Positions 17,857 to 25,851 of a stretch of 64,000 nucleotides of DNA are shown here, piece by piece. The position numbers and the translations under genes were made by a program. The stretch is taken from assembly GCF_000217715.1 (NCBI RefSeq), contig NC_015666.1:1686270-1750269 (forward strand). The letters are read 5' to 3'. This stretch comes from Halopiger xanaduensis SH-6. Lineage in GTDB: Archaea > Halobacteriota > Halobacteria > Halobacteriales > Natrialbaceae. A model generated the notes under the pieces. The model did not search any database and was not told the DNA's origin. It was given only the letters and a program-made list of their open reading frames with translations. How positions within the stretch are numbered: position 1 is the stretch's first letter; every line of letters starts with the position of its first letter.

Positions 17857-18873
17857 ATGGAGAACGATGGGCCTCGCGCGAGCGCGGTCGCGGACGGTAG
17901 CGGAGAGATTACCGTCATGAGCGAATCCGAGACGACGCGCGAGATTTCCGCCGAGGAGGTGTGCATCCTCATCCCGACGTTGAACGAAGCCGCGACGATC
18001 GGGGACGTGATCGACGGCTTCGAGGAGCAGGGGTACACGAACGTCGTCGTCATCGACGGCGGCTCGGACGACGACACACAGGAGATCGCCCGCGATCACG
18101 GTGCACAGGTACTGGTCCAGTCCGGCGAGGGCAAGGGTCAGGCGGTTCGAGAGGCTGTCGACTACATCGACGTTCCCTACGTCCTGATGCTCGACGGCGA
18201 CGGCACGTACGATCCGAACGACGCCGAACAAATGCTCGAGCCGCTGGCGCAGGGCTACGAGCACGTGATCGGCAACCGCTTTGCTGACATGGACGACGAC
18301 GCCATGAAGGCGCTGAACGGGTTCGGCAACCGGATGATCAACCGATCGTTCCGGCTGATTCACGGGGCCGACTACGAGGACATCCTCTCGGGCTACCGCG
18401 CGTTTACGACCGACTCCTTCGACCGGCTCTCGCTGGATTCGGACGGGTTTACGATCGAGACGGAACTCGCCGTCGAGTGCGTCAAACACGGGATCGACAC
18501 GACGGTCGTCCCGGTCAGTTACAGTGCCCGGCCCGAGGAGTCGGAGACGAACCTCCACCCGGTCAGGGACGGCGGGACGATCATCCTCGCGCTGTACTCG
18601 CTCGCGAAAACCAACAACCCGCTGTTTTACTTCGGCAGCCTCGGAGCCGCCGGCCTCGTTACGGGCAGCCTCATCGCAGTCTACGTGCTCTGGGAGTGGG
18701 TCCAGTACGGAGTCGGCCACAATATTCTGGCGCTGGTTTCGGCGGCCGCAATCCTGCTCGGCGTCCAACTGCTTATGTTCGGCGTCCTCTCGGACATGCT
18801 CGTGACCCTCCACCGCGAACAGCGGCGTCGGCTCGAGCACATCGCGCGCCGAAATGACCGCGACGACGACTGA
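17857..18873 (+). CDS. aglJ: AglJ-type dolichol-phosphate hexosyltransferase
   Basis: This 338-residue protein has a GT2 domain from about residue 33 (ILIPTLNEAATIGDVI, VIDGGSDDDT, MLDGDGTYDP with the metal-binding Asp pair) and two membrane helices near 260-315. This is the pattern of AglJ, which adds the first sugar to dolichol phosphate in haloarchaeal N-glycosylation. The start at 17857 is preferred because an AT-rich stretch lies about 30 bases upstream. A start at 17917 (MSESETT) would remove only a variable extension and remains possible. Confidence 0.88.
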   Translation: MENDGPRASAVADGSGEITVMSESETTREISAEEVCILIPTLNEAATIGDVIDGFEEQGYTNVVVIDGGSDDDTQEIARDHGAQVLVQSGEGKGQAVREAVDYIDVPYVLMLDGDGTYDPNDAEQMLEPLAQGYEHVIGNRFADMDDDAMKALNGFGNRMINRSFRLIHGADYEDILSGYRAFTTDSFDRLSLDSDGFTIETELAVECVKHGIDTTVVPVSYSARPEESETNLHPVRDGGTIILALYSLAKTNNPLFYFGSLGAAGLVTGSLIAVYVLWEWVQYGVGHNILALVSAAAILLGVQLLMFGVLSDMLVTLHREQRRRLEHIARRNDRDDD

Positions 18874-18877
18874 CTGA

Positions 18878-19207
18878 TTAGAAGGGGAGCATCGAGCGGA
18901 CCTGCTGGAAGACGCCACCCGAGTTTTGTCGGCGATACTCCTCGAAAGGTTGGTGCAGTTCGTTCAACAGTTCCTGACGGGAGCGAAACTCCTGCGTGGT
19001 AACTTCCGCGAGCATCTCGCCCAGCGCAACGTCGTCCCCGTGCACGTTGTACGGGATCCGTTCGTGGCCGAGTTCGGCCGCGACGTCGTCTTTCGTCGCC
19101 GGGAAGGAGAGGTCGGAATCGCGCAGCTTCGCGTCGACAGCGGCGATGCCGAATTCGATGCTCTCGGGTTCGTCGTCGTCTCCGCTCGAGGGTGGCCGAA
19201 CGCCCAT
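18878..19207 (-). CDS. Haloarchaeal conserved protein, probably DUF5789 family
   Basis: This 109-residue soluble acidic protein contains VDAKLRDSDLSFPATKDDVAAELG and a C-terminal EEYRRQNSGGVFQQVRSMLP. From memory this matches the haloarchaeal DUF5789 family; no function is known. It converges with aglJ, the two stops lying 4 bases apart, so it is separately transcribed. Confidence 0.7.
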   Translation of the reverse strand: MGVRPPSSGDDDEPESIEFGIAAVDAKLRDSDLSFPATKDDVAAELGHERIPYNVHGDDVALGEMLAEVTTQEFRSRQELLNELHQPFEEYRRQNSGGVFQQVRSMLPF

Positions 19208-19308
19208 ACAGTGAACTAGTGAGGCAGCTTTAAAAATCGCTACGAAGACGCGACGAACGCGACGAGAGCGGTCGACACGCCTTTGGGGCCGGCGACAGAG
19301 GTTGGTGT

Positions 19309-19518
19309 ATGACCGAGTACACCACCGTCTCGATCCCGAAGGATCTCGCCGACCGCGTCGAGGAGACGATCGACGGCACGAGCTTCCAGAGCACGAGCGA
19401 CCTCGTCCGATTCCTGCTGCGCAGCATCGTCATCCAGCACCAGAAGGAAGGCGAACTGACGGAAGCCGAGTTCGAGGAGATCACCGAACAGCTCCGTGGG
19501 CTGGGCTACCTCGAGTAA
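19309..19518 (+). CDS. Ribbon-helix-helix (CopG-type) DNA-binding protein
   Basis: This 69-residue protein opens with the beta-strand TEYTTVSIPKDLADRVEETI, then a helix-turn-helix segment STSDLVRFLLRSIV, the standard ribbon-helix-helix dimer fold. The C-terminus (EFEEITEQLRGLGYLE) is acidic. It could be a small transcription regulator or a free-standing antitoxin-like protein; no toxin gene is adjacent. Divergent from the DUF5789-like gene across about 100 bases. Confidence 0.8.
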   Translation: MTEYTTVSIPKDLADRVEETIDGTSFQSTSDLVRFLLRSIVIQHQKEGELTEAEFEEITEQLRGLGYLE

Positions 19519-19655
19519 CGGCGCGAGAGCGACGGGGGCGGAAGCACTAAGCGATCCTATAGACGGTCTCACTGAGGGATGAGGCACCGACGAACGCAGC
19601 GGTCCCCGATTCTTTTCCGCCTCGAGTCACTAGTGAGACGTGGAGGTCGAGTCGT

Positions 19656-19784
19656 ATGCCACACGTACCGGGCTTCCCATCGTCGGACGACTCCGAGAGG
19701 GACGACGATCGAGACCGGCAGCGCGATAGCATCATCGGCCGAATCATCGACGACAACGGCTTCCCGACGCCCAATCCGGGCTAA
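19656..19784 (+). CDS. Possible 42-residue small protein
   Basis: A short frame starts MPHVPGFPSSDDSERDDD, has a very charged middle, and ends IIDDNGFPTPNPG. Composition is typically halophilic and the same strand offers no longer frame here. The repeated GFP-x motif (PGFPSSDD, NGFPTPNPG) bracketing a charged helix is suggestive of a real product. The call rests only on composition and on filling an otherwise empty 350-base gap. Confidence 0.4.
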   Translation: MPHVPGFPSSDDSERDDDRDRQRDSIIGRIIDDNGFPTPNPG

Positions 19785-19871
19785 CCGCCGAGCACACTTC
19801 GATTTTATACCCTTTCGGGTGGTGTTGCCTACCGCCTTCGCCGACCCGTTAGTACACCCCCACCGCACTCA

Positions 19872-20315
19872 CTACAACTTCGACTCTGACTCCGACTCGG
19901 AGAATGACTCCGCCGGCGCCTGCGCGTCGATGATCTCGAGCGGCTGCCGTTCGCCCGACCGATTGAACGCGCCGAAGGAGTCCTGACCGGTTCCCCAGGG
20001 CGGCACCGCGACGAAGATCACCTGTGCGAGGTCGTCGCGTTTCGTCACCTCGAGTTCGCGGACGGGGTGGGAGACGAATCGGCCCTGCGCTTGGCGGACA
20101 GGCGTCGTGAGGTCGACGCCGAAGACTGCGTTGACCGGGTTGCCGGGATCGGGGAGGAAGAAGTCCGTAAAGACCGGCGTCTCGGGCGGGACGGCATCGG
20201 CGTTCTCGAGGTCGCCCGCGGGCGTGACGGAGACGCCGGTCGTCACGCGATCGGGATCGGCGTCGCTGGCCAGATCGAGCAGGACGTCGACGAGCGCTCG
20301 CGTGATGTAGACCAC
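19872..20315 (-). CDS. Haloarchaeal conserved hypothetical protein
   Basis: This 147-residue protein starts MVYITRALVDVLLDLASDAD and contains TDFFLPDPGNPVNAVFGVDL and VIFVAVPPWGTGQDSFGAFN. The tail is Ser/Glu repeats (SFSESESESKL). The core, with alternating strands and helices, looks like a compact folded domain, possibly JAB/MPN-like, but the metal-binding residues of that family are not evident. No function is assigned. Confidence 0.6.
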   Translation of the reverse strand: MVYITRALVDVLLDLASDADPDRVTTGVSVTPAGDLENADAVPPETPVFTDFFLPDPGNPVNAVFGVDLTTPVRQAQGRFVSHPVRELEVTKRDDLAQVIFVAVPPWGTGQDSFGAFNRSGERQPLEIIDAQAPAESFSESESESKL

Positions 20316-20386
20316 AGGCGACGTATGGACGGGCGGTAGTTAGGTGTATTCCCCGCGCGTGCCATCGCCGCGCGGAAACCGACGCT

Positions 20387-21070
20387 TCAAACGGGGAGGA
20401 ACTCCCGGACCATTCCGGCGTAGACCCCCGGTGCCCGGCGACGCGAGTTCTGGAGTGCGTCCTCAAGTGCGACATCGGCGTTCGACAGCACGCCAGCGCC
20501 GTGGCCGACGAGGATGCGCTCGGGGTCGAACTGACCGAGCGTCTCGCGGGGCGGGACGAGTCGACGCATCGGGTGGATGCCCAGCCGTTCGTTCCCGGCA
20601 CGGAAGTAGTCACCCGTGCCGACCGACTCGGGGACGACGAGCGTATCGTCGCGCGGATCGTAGAGCGCAATTTCCTGCCAGAATCGGTTGTCGACGACCG
20701 AACGTGCTTCGATGCCGGTATCCGAGAGCTCGTCCCCGAAGCGGGCGACCGCCGCCTCGAGGTCGCCGGTGACGCCCGAAAACGAGTCGTGCAGGTAGAC
20801 CGGGACGTTGTGGCGGTTGGCAATCGTGGCGGCGTCGCGGGTGTGGCGGTCGAGCAGGACGACGACGCCGGCGACGTCGCCAAATTCGGCGAGCAGTTCG
20901 TCCAGGCCCTCGGCGTCGACGGGGTCGATTACCCAGACGTCGCCGTCGACCTCGATGGCGTGGCTCGCTCGCTGCATTTCCTCGTCCGGATGGGCGATCC
21001 AGCCGACGCCGTGGTCGTAGCGATCGATCTCCTCAAACTCGGTTGCGCGCTCGTCGATGCGGAAGCTCAT
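20387..21070 (-). CDS. Metallo-beta-lactamase-fold-like protein with altered metal motif
   Basis: A 227-residue protein starts at MSFRIDERATEFEEID; an earlier ATG adds 9 residues overlapping a probable promoter. The order of segments (ALEVDGDVWVIDPV-like strand, then VVLLDRHTRDAATIA, and RILVGHGAGVL near the C-terminus) follows MBL-fold proteins. The metal site HxHxDH is replaced by DRHTRDA. It may be a non-catalytic or differently metallated relative. Neighbours give no pathway. Confidence 0.62.
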   Translation of the reverse strand: MSFRIDERATEFEEIDRYDHGVGWIAHPDEEMQRASHAIEVDGDVWVIDPVDAEGLDELLAEFGDVAGVVVLLDRHTRDAATIANRHNVPVYLHDSFSGVTGDLEAAVARFGDELSDTGIEARSVVDNRFWQEIALYDPRDDTLVVPESVGTGDYFRAGNERLGIHPMRRLVPPRETLGQFDPERILVGHGAGVLSNADVALEDALQNSRRRAPGVYAGMVREFLPV

Positions 21071-21189
21071 AGGAGCGTCTACGGGCGTCAGTGCCATAAA
21101 CGGCCGTCACGCGGCGCGGCGTTCCGCTTCTTCCGGGAACGCGGCGATCCGGCGACGCTACTATGCGCCCGCCTCGCGTAACAATCTCC

Positions 21190-21930
21190 ATGCTCACCCG
21201 GCTCGCCTGGCTCGCGCTCGAGGTCAAGTACCTCGAGCCGGCACAGCGGTTCTACGCAGAGACGCTCGAGATGGACGTCCGCGACGGACGCGAGGAACGG
21301 ACCCGGGAAAGCGGGGAGGCAAACGGAGACGCACTCACGTTCGCAGCGGGCGAAACCGACCTCGTCCTGCGCCGGCCGACCGGCGTCCCGCGGGGCGGTC
21401 TGCACACGCACTTCGCGTTCTCGATCCCGGCCGCCGAGTACGACGACTGGTGGGACCGCCTCTCCGAGCGGTACGACGGCGACCTCAAGGAAACTCAGTT
21501 CGGCGCCGCGAAGTCGCTGTACCTGTACGATCCGGACGGAAACTGCGTCGAACTCGGCCAGCGCGACGTCGACGGCCCCGGGATTGACGGGGTCTTCGAG
21601 GTCGTTCTCGAGGTCGAGTCGCTCGAACGGGCGGAGTCGTTCTACGCCGACCTCGGTTTCGAGACCGTCGACAGGGGTAGCGAGCGCAGACGCGTGCGGA
21701 TGAACGGTCCCGAGTCGATGGATCTGGCCCTCGAGTTGTGGGAACCGCAGTTAGGGATCGCAGACGCCCGCGGCGGGGTGCACGTCGATCTCGGGTTCGA
21801 GGTCGAGGGCGAGGTGCCGACGCAGGTGCTCGAGGCCGTCCGCGACGGCGTCCGGTCAGTCGAGCGGGAGACGGACGAACGGGTCGTCGTTCGCGATCCG
21901 GACGGCCACTTTCTCACGTTCACGGACTGA
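21190..21930 (+). CDS. Two-domain VOC (glyoxalase/dioxygenase-like) protein
   Basis: This 246-residue protein starts at MLTRLAWLALEVKYLEPAQ. Two consecutive VOC modules are visible: residues about 1-120 (LEPAQRFYAETLEM, LYLYDPDGNCVELG) and 125-246 (VESLERAESFYADLGF, VVVRDPDGHFLTFT). Each ends in the conserved D-P-D-G-x-x-(V/L) strand. The superfamily includes glyoxalase I, extradiol dioxygenases and antibiotic-binding proteins; metal ligands are not obvious enough to choose. Divergent from the MBL-like gene. Confidence 0.82.
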   Translation: MLTRLAWLALEVKYLEPAQRFYAETLEMDVRDGREERTRESGEANGDALTFAAGETDLVLRRPTGVPRGGLHTHFAFSIPAAEYDDWWDRLSERYDGDLKETQFGAAKSLYLYDPDGNCVELGQRDVDGPGIDGVFEVVLEVESLERAESFYADLGFETVDRGSERRRVRMNGPESMDLALELWEPQLGIADARGGVHVDLGFEVEGEVPTQVLEAVRDGVRSVERETDERVVVRDPDGHFLTFTD

Positions 21931-22021
21931 GACAGCGGCTTTTGTCGTCCCCTTCGCGTCCCGCTCAGTTGCAAGGCGATGCCTTATTGACAGAAGCGCT
22001 GTCCGCTCACACGGATCGCCC

Positions 22022-22519
22022 ATGAGCATCGACTCAACCGAAGACCTCTTCGTATCCGGCCTGAAGCACGCGTACTACACCGAACAGCGCCTCGTCGACG
22101 CCCTCGACGAACTCGAGAGTTCCTCCTCGAACGAGGAACTGAAAAGCGGGTTCGCCGAGCACCGCGAGGAAACCCAACAGCACATCGACCGCATCGAGCA
22201 GGTGTTCGAACAGCTCGACGCGGACGCCGAGGCGGAGGAAGACCCCGTCGTCGAGGGGATGATCCAGGCCCACGAGGAGTTCATGGATCAGAACCCCAGT
22301 GACCAGGCCATCGACCGGTTCAACATCGCCGCGGGCCAGAAGTCAGAACACTACGAGATCGCCACCTACGGCAACCTCATCCCGATGGCCGACCAGCTCG
22401 GGATGGACGACGTCGCCGACATGCTAGAGGAGACGATGCGCGAGGAACAGGACGAACTCGATACCCTCTCACAGATGGGCGAGGAGTTCGATTACGGCGA
22501 ACTGACGGTCTCGGAGTAG
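22022..22519 (+). CDS. YciE/YciF-type ferritin-like protein (DUF892)
   Basis: This 165-residue helical protein starts MSIDSTEDLFVSGLKHAYYTEQ, contains FAEHREETQQHIDRIEQVFE and MREEQDELDTL; this is the di-iron ferritin-like pattern of DUF892/YciE stress proteins. Glu and His in EHREETQQH and in YEIATYG can supply metal ligands. A role in stress or iron/peroxide handling is known for the family only in outline. Stands alone between the VOC gene and a small membrane protein. Confidence 0.85.
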   Translation: MSIDSTEDLFVSGLKHAYYTEQRLVDALDELESSSSNEELKSGFAEHREETQQHIDRIEQVFEQLDADAEAEEDPVVEGMIQAHEEFMDQNPSDQAIDRFNIAAGQKSEHYEIATYGNLIPMADQLGMDDVADMLEETMREEQDELDTLSQMGEEFDYGELTVSE

Positions 22520-22556
22520 CGACGCCGGCTCGAGCGAAGGTTTCTTTTTCGACGTA

Positions 22557-22751
22557 CTAGTCGTCTCCCTCTCGGTCGGCGAACTCGAGGAGGAGTTGCG
22601 CAGCCAAGAAGAGGCCGAGAAGCCCGACGGCTGTCAGGAGAAGCCAGTTGTGGGTTTGAATGCCGTACCAGGTAAACAGCAGGAGGAACAGGCCGACGGC
22701 GAGCGCCGGATGCTCGCGGACGGACTCGTCCGTGCGGTCGACCAGTTTCAT
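22557..22751 (-). CDS. Small two-helix membrane protein
   Basis: This 64-residue protein has two hydrophobic helices: ALAVGLFLLLFTWYGI (about 16-31) and WLLLTAVGLLGLFLAAQLLL (about 36-55). The ends are charged (MKLVDRTDESV and EFADREGDD). No family is recognised. The helices and acidic termini make it a convincing small gene despite its length. Confidence 0.65.
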   Translation of the reverse strand: MKLVDRTDESVREHPALAVGLFLLLFTWYGIQTHNWLLLTAVGLLGLFLAAQLLLEFADREGDD

Positions 22752-22842
22752 CAGTTAGTTTTCCGACGTCGGGGAGGTGAATTCGCGAGATCGGCGTGCG
22801 CGCCGAGAACGGTATTCGATCGTTGACAGCTCCCAACGCCGA

Positions 22843-23133
22843 TTACAATCGATCCGTGCTGACGTCTACCCCCGGCGGCGCCACGATCAGGAAGCCCCGG
22901 AAGTGAACCAGATTGCCGCCAGCCTCCTTGACGTCGCGGGCGAAGCCTGACGCCAGTTCGTTGACCTCGCCCTCGACGCAGAGGACGAGCACGTTCCCGC
23001 TCGAGACGGTCTCGAGCCACTCGTCGTCCGACGTCGTCCCGTCGAGAACGCCGAGTACGATGCTTCCCTCGAGTTCGAGCTCCTCGTCGATGTGTTCCTC
23101 GACCGCCCGAAGGTCGAGGTCGAAGTCGCTCAT
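22843..23133 (-). CDS. Haloarchaeal conserved protein (possibly DUF5779)
   Basis: This 96-residue protein has MSDFDLDLRAVEEHIDEELE at the start, then alternating strands and a helix: SGNVLVLCVEGEVNELASG and GGNLVHFRGFLIVAPPGVDV. This looks like a small alpha/beta domain. It resembles a haloarchaeal domain of unknown function, from memory DUF5779. It is separated from the ferritin-like gene by 79 bases on the same strand. Confidence 0.62.
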   Translation of the reverse strand: MSDFDLDLRAVEEHIDEELELEGSIVLGVLDGTTSDDEWLETVSSGNVLVLCVEGEVNELASGFARDVKEAGGNLVHFRGFLIVAPPGVDVSTDRL

Positions 23134-23212
23134 GTGGCCCTCCTTGGAGCGCGACGAGAAAAACGTTCCTCTGCCCGCCGCCTAACTCATCGCGGATGAC
23201 TACGGAGGTTCA

Positions 23213-23668
23213 TCAGTCCATCGGGAACTCCTTCTGGAACCCGCGGAACTCGGTTCGGTGGGCCTCCTCGTCCGTGAGGATCGTCACCGCGACGTCCTCG
23301 GTCACCGGATCGTTCGCGTCGTCGGCGGCTTCGATGAGCGACCGGTAGGTTTCGATCGCGTCCTCCTCCGCCTGGAGCACCCCGTCGATGACCGACTGGA
23401 CGTCGGTCGTATCCGCGGGCGGCTGTAGCCCCGACTGCTTCGCCTCGAACGACTCGGATCCCGGCGGCGACTCGTCGAGTTGCTTCAACCGCTCGCCCAG
23501 TATGCGCGCGTGATCCAGTTCTTCCTGAATGTCCTCCTCTAAGCTCGCTTTGACTTCTTCGGCGTGGATCCCGTCGAGGACGATCGCGTTCGTCAGGTAG
23601 TTCATCACGGTCTCGAGTTCGTCGTTGTACGCCTCCGTCAGGAGATCGGTGATTTCGTCGGTCGTCAT
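23213..23668 (-). CDS. Ferritin-like di-iron protein
   Basis: A 151-residue protein starts at MTTDEITDLLTEAYNDELET; six extra upstream residues are unlikely. The four-helix ferritin-like pattern shows as EEDIQEELDHARILGERLKQ, EEDAIETYRSLIEAADD and TDEEAHRTEF, with Glu/His pairs (E-x-x-H) suited to a di-iron site. It is of bacterioferritin/Dps-like size. It is the second ferritin-like gene within 2 kb, suggesting an iron or oxidative-stress neighbourhood. Confidence 0.8.
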   Translation of the reverse strand: MTTDEITDLLTEAYNDELETVMNYLTNAIVLDGIHAEEVKASLEEDIQEELDHARILGERLKQLDESPPGSESFEAKQSGLQPPADTTDVQSVIDGVLQAEEDAIETYRSLIEAADDANDPVTEDVAVTILTDEEAHRTEFRGFQKEFPMD

Positions 23669-24177
23669 ACCGGGCCGGCCTACCACGAGCGCACGTAAAA
23701 TGTTGACACGCGCTTGTGCCGTCCGAAGTCGTGTGTCGGGATCTGCGGTCCACCGTCACCCGATCGGAGCGATGCGATCATTCCCGAAATTGGACGATTG
23801 AACGCGTGAGTCGCGTTGAGTCAACAGGGCACACGGATAATCGGTATCAGTAGACGAGTGTCGATCTCGACATAGAAAAATGGCTATCTGTAATCTTCGG
23901 TGATCCCTCACGCGACTGCGCTGACCGAACGTTTACTCGAGGGTGCGCGAGAGCGCGCTCGAGGTTCGTGAAGGGGCGAATCCGTCTCGATATCCGAGTG
24001 ACGCGGCAAACTGGCGCCGATCGACTGGTATGATAATAGTCGATATAGGGTGTATTAGGTCGTTGGTGTCATGCGATTTTCCGCTGTCCAGATTTCTGTG
24101 TGAAGTGGTAACTCGTCAGTTCTGGTTCGATTCAGCGGTAGATTTATATATCCAGTCCCGCCTCGGATTCTGATACA
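23669..24177. other. Gene-free 509-base divergent promoter region
   Basis: No supported gene on either strand. It separates the ferritin-like gene (minus) from the leuA-like gene (plus), so both promoters should be here; the leuA TATA box is at 24141-24150. An imperfect hairpin with CTCGAG arms lies at 23936-23963. The stretch 24025-24125 is AT-rich for this genome and is the likely place for regulator binding. Confidence 0.5.
24141..24150 (+). promoter_or_regulatory. TATA box of the leuA-like gene
   Basis: GATTTATATA ends 27 bases before the ATG at 24178. Transcription would start about 24172, giving a leader of only a few bases. This decides the ATG at 24178 as the intended start and therefore implies that the frameshift 36 bases later affects the real reading frame. 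Confidence 0.7.
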
Positions 24178-25426
24178 ATGTCTTCACAAGACGGTTCGTC
24201 CTCTGACACCAGTCAGGGGGGTCGAGTTCTTCCAGGGCACGTTAGATTCCACTGACGAAATAGAGTCAGCACGTGTCTTCGATACGACCCTCCGGGACGG
24301 CGAGCAGTCGCCCGGAACCTCGTTCTCGTATGACGATAAGCGACAGATCGCCTCGATCTTGGACGAGATGGGGACCCACGTTATCGAAGCCGGGTTCCCC
24401 GTCAACTCCGACGCGGAGTTCGAGGCCGTTCGCGATATCGCATCCTCGACGTCGACGACAACCTGCGGGTTAGGCCGCGTCGTCGACAAGGACATCGAAG
24501 CGGCGCTGGATTCCGGCGTCGAGATGGTGCACACGTTCGTCAGCACCAGCGACGTCCAGATCGAGGATTCGATGCACGCCACGCGGGACGAGGTCGTACA
24601 GCGCGCAGTCGAGTCGGTCGAACGCGTCAAAGAGGCGGGCGTCACCTGCATGTTCTCGCCGATGGACGCGACGCGCACCGACGAGGAGTTCCTGATCGAC
24701 GTGATCGAAGCGGTCACGGCGGCGGGAACCGACTGGATCAACATTCCCGACACCTGCGGCGTCGCCACGCCGAGTCGGTTCAAGGCGATGATCGAGAAGG
24801 TCGAGGCCCACACCGACGCTCGGATCGACGTCCACACCCACGACGACTTCGGGCTGGCCACCGCGAACGCGCTGGCCGGCATCGAAGCGGGCGCCGATCA
24901 GGCGCAGGTGTCGGTCAACTCCATCGGCGAGCGCGCCGGCAACGCCGCCTACGAGGAGTTCGTGATGGCCGTCGAGTCCCTCTACCAGACCGACACGGGG
25001 ATCGACACGACGCGCATCACCGAACTCTCCGAGATCGTCGAGGAGAAGAGCACCATCGAGACGCCGGGCAACAAGCCCGTCGTCGGCGACAACGCCTTCT
25101 CCCACGAGAGCGGTATCCACGCCGCCGGCGTCATCGAGAACTCCGACACCTTCGAGCCCGGCGTCATGACCCCGGAGATGGTCGGCGCCGAGCGTCGCCT
25201 GGTCATGGGGAAACACACCGGAACCCACTCGGTCCGCGAGCGCCTCGACGAGCTCGGCTTCGAGCCGACCGACGACGAGGTCCGCGCGGTCACCCGACGG
25301 GTCAAAGACTACGGCGCCGAGAAGCGCCGGGTCACGGTCAGCGACCTCGAGCGCTTCGCGGAGGAAGCCGGCGTCGATCGCCGGCGAGAGCGCGACGACC
25401 AGGAAGAGGAGGAGGTGCGCGCCTGA
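24178..25426 (+). CDS. leuA: 2-isopropylmalate / (R)-citramalate synthase, frameshifted near the 5' end
   Basis: The catalytic motif VFDTTLRDGEQSPGTS, then INIPDTCGVATPSRF and HTHDDFGLATANALAG mark the LeuA/CimA/homocitrate synthase family. The enzyme joins acetyl-CoA to a 2-keto acid at the start of leucine (or isoleucine) synthesis. The ATG at 24178 is in a different frame from the catalytic domain. Removing one G from the G6 run at 24216-24221 joins MSSQDGSSSDTSQG to VEFFQGTLDSTDEIESARVF with no stop, giving about 415 residues. The next in-frame ATG (24359) would lose the active site. The C-terminus is short, with little room for the leucine-binding regulatory domain of classical LeuA, so CimA is possible. 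Confidence 0.85.
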
Positions 25427-25631
25427 GGGATGTCCTCCCCGTTTGCCACCGTTCGCGAGCACCGGCTATACCGTTCGCGTTCGAGCGCTTCGAGTGCCGT
25501 GCGTAACTCGAACTCCTCGAGCCGACCGACTCGCGTTCGGACTCGTGATCGCACTCGCGGCGACGGCTGCAGGGGCAGACGTTGCTCGACACGCAAAGAT
25601 TATGTGAGTCGAGCAACCTACATCGTCAGTA

Positions 25632-25715
25632 ATGACGGAACGCGCAACGACGCCGGCTCGCCTTACGGTCGGCACCAGCGCGCTCGCTCCGATTCGTATT
25701 GTAGGGGCGCTTTAG
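25632..25715 (+). CDS. Possible 27-residue leader peptide of the ilv operon
   Basis: The ORF starts MTERATTPARL, directly downstream of the predicted transcription start, and ends APIRIVGAL-stop. Seven of 27 residues are Ile, Val or Leu, four of them in the last seven codons. Its stop overlaps a hairpin at 25704-25719. Its first codons resemble those of ilvB (MSERATPVTPA), but it is in another reading frame. A regulatory leader peptide is inference; a chance ORF cannot be excluded. Confidence 0.35.
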   Translation: MTERATTPARLTVGTSALAPIRIVGAL

Positions 25716-25719
25716 CCCC
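25704..25719 (+). other. Hairpin overlapping the leader-ORF stop codon
   Basis: GGGGC-GCTTTA-GCCCC forms a 5-bp GC stem with a 6-base loop. The 3' arm begins at the last base of the TAG stop of the 27-codon ORF, so a ribosome at the end of the ORF would open it. There is no T tract directly after it, so it is not a simple terminator. Confidence 0.45.
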
Positions 25720-25851
25720 ATCTCTACTAGTCCGTCGCAGCTTCGATTTCGGGTTCGCACCGTTTTCAGAGCGATCACACACCCAGCAGATGACACCGTA
25801 CCCTACACCGAAACCCACGACTGCTCGCCGCACCGCGGCGGGGGAGACTCG

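Larger units (their letters stand above)
25427..25851 (+). promoter_or_regulatory. 425-base region upstream of ilvB with probable long mRNA leader
   Basis: There is no full-size gene here. A TATA-like AAAGATTATG at about 25592-25601 suggests transcription starting near 25625, giving ilvB a leader of about 225 bases, unusual in a genome where most starts look leaderless. ilvB has a G-rich Shine-Dalgarno-like GGGGGAG about 5-11 bases before its ATG, consistent with a leadered mRNA. The leader holds a 27-codon ORF and a hairpin, given separately. Confidence 0.5.

Noticed and set aside
23936-23963. CTCGAG-armed hairpin as a terminator for the ferritin-like gene
   Set aside because: It lies upstream, not downstream, of that gene and has a 4-base bulge and no T tract; CTCGAG is also very frequent in this genome.
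24178-24240. Programmed +1/-1 ribosomal frameshifting at the leuA G6 run
   Set aside because: No slippery heptamer of known type or downstream structure is evident; a sequencing error or true mutation is simpler, so it is reported as a disruption only.
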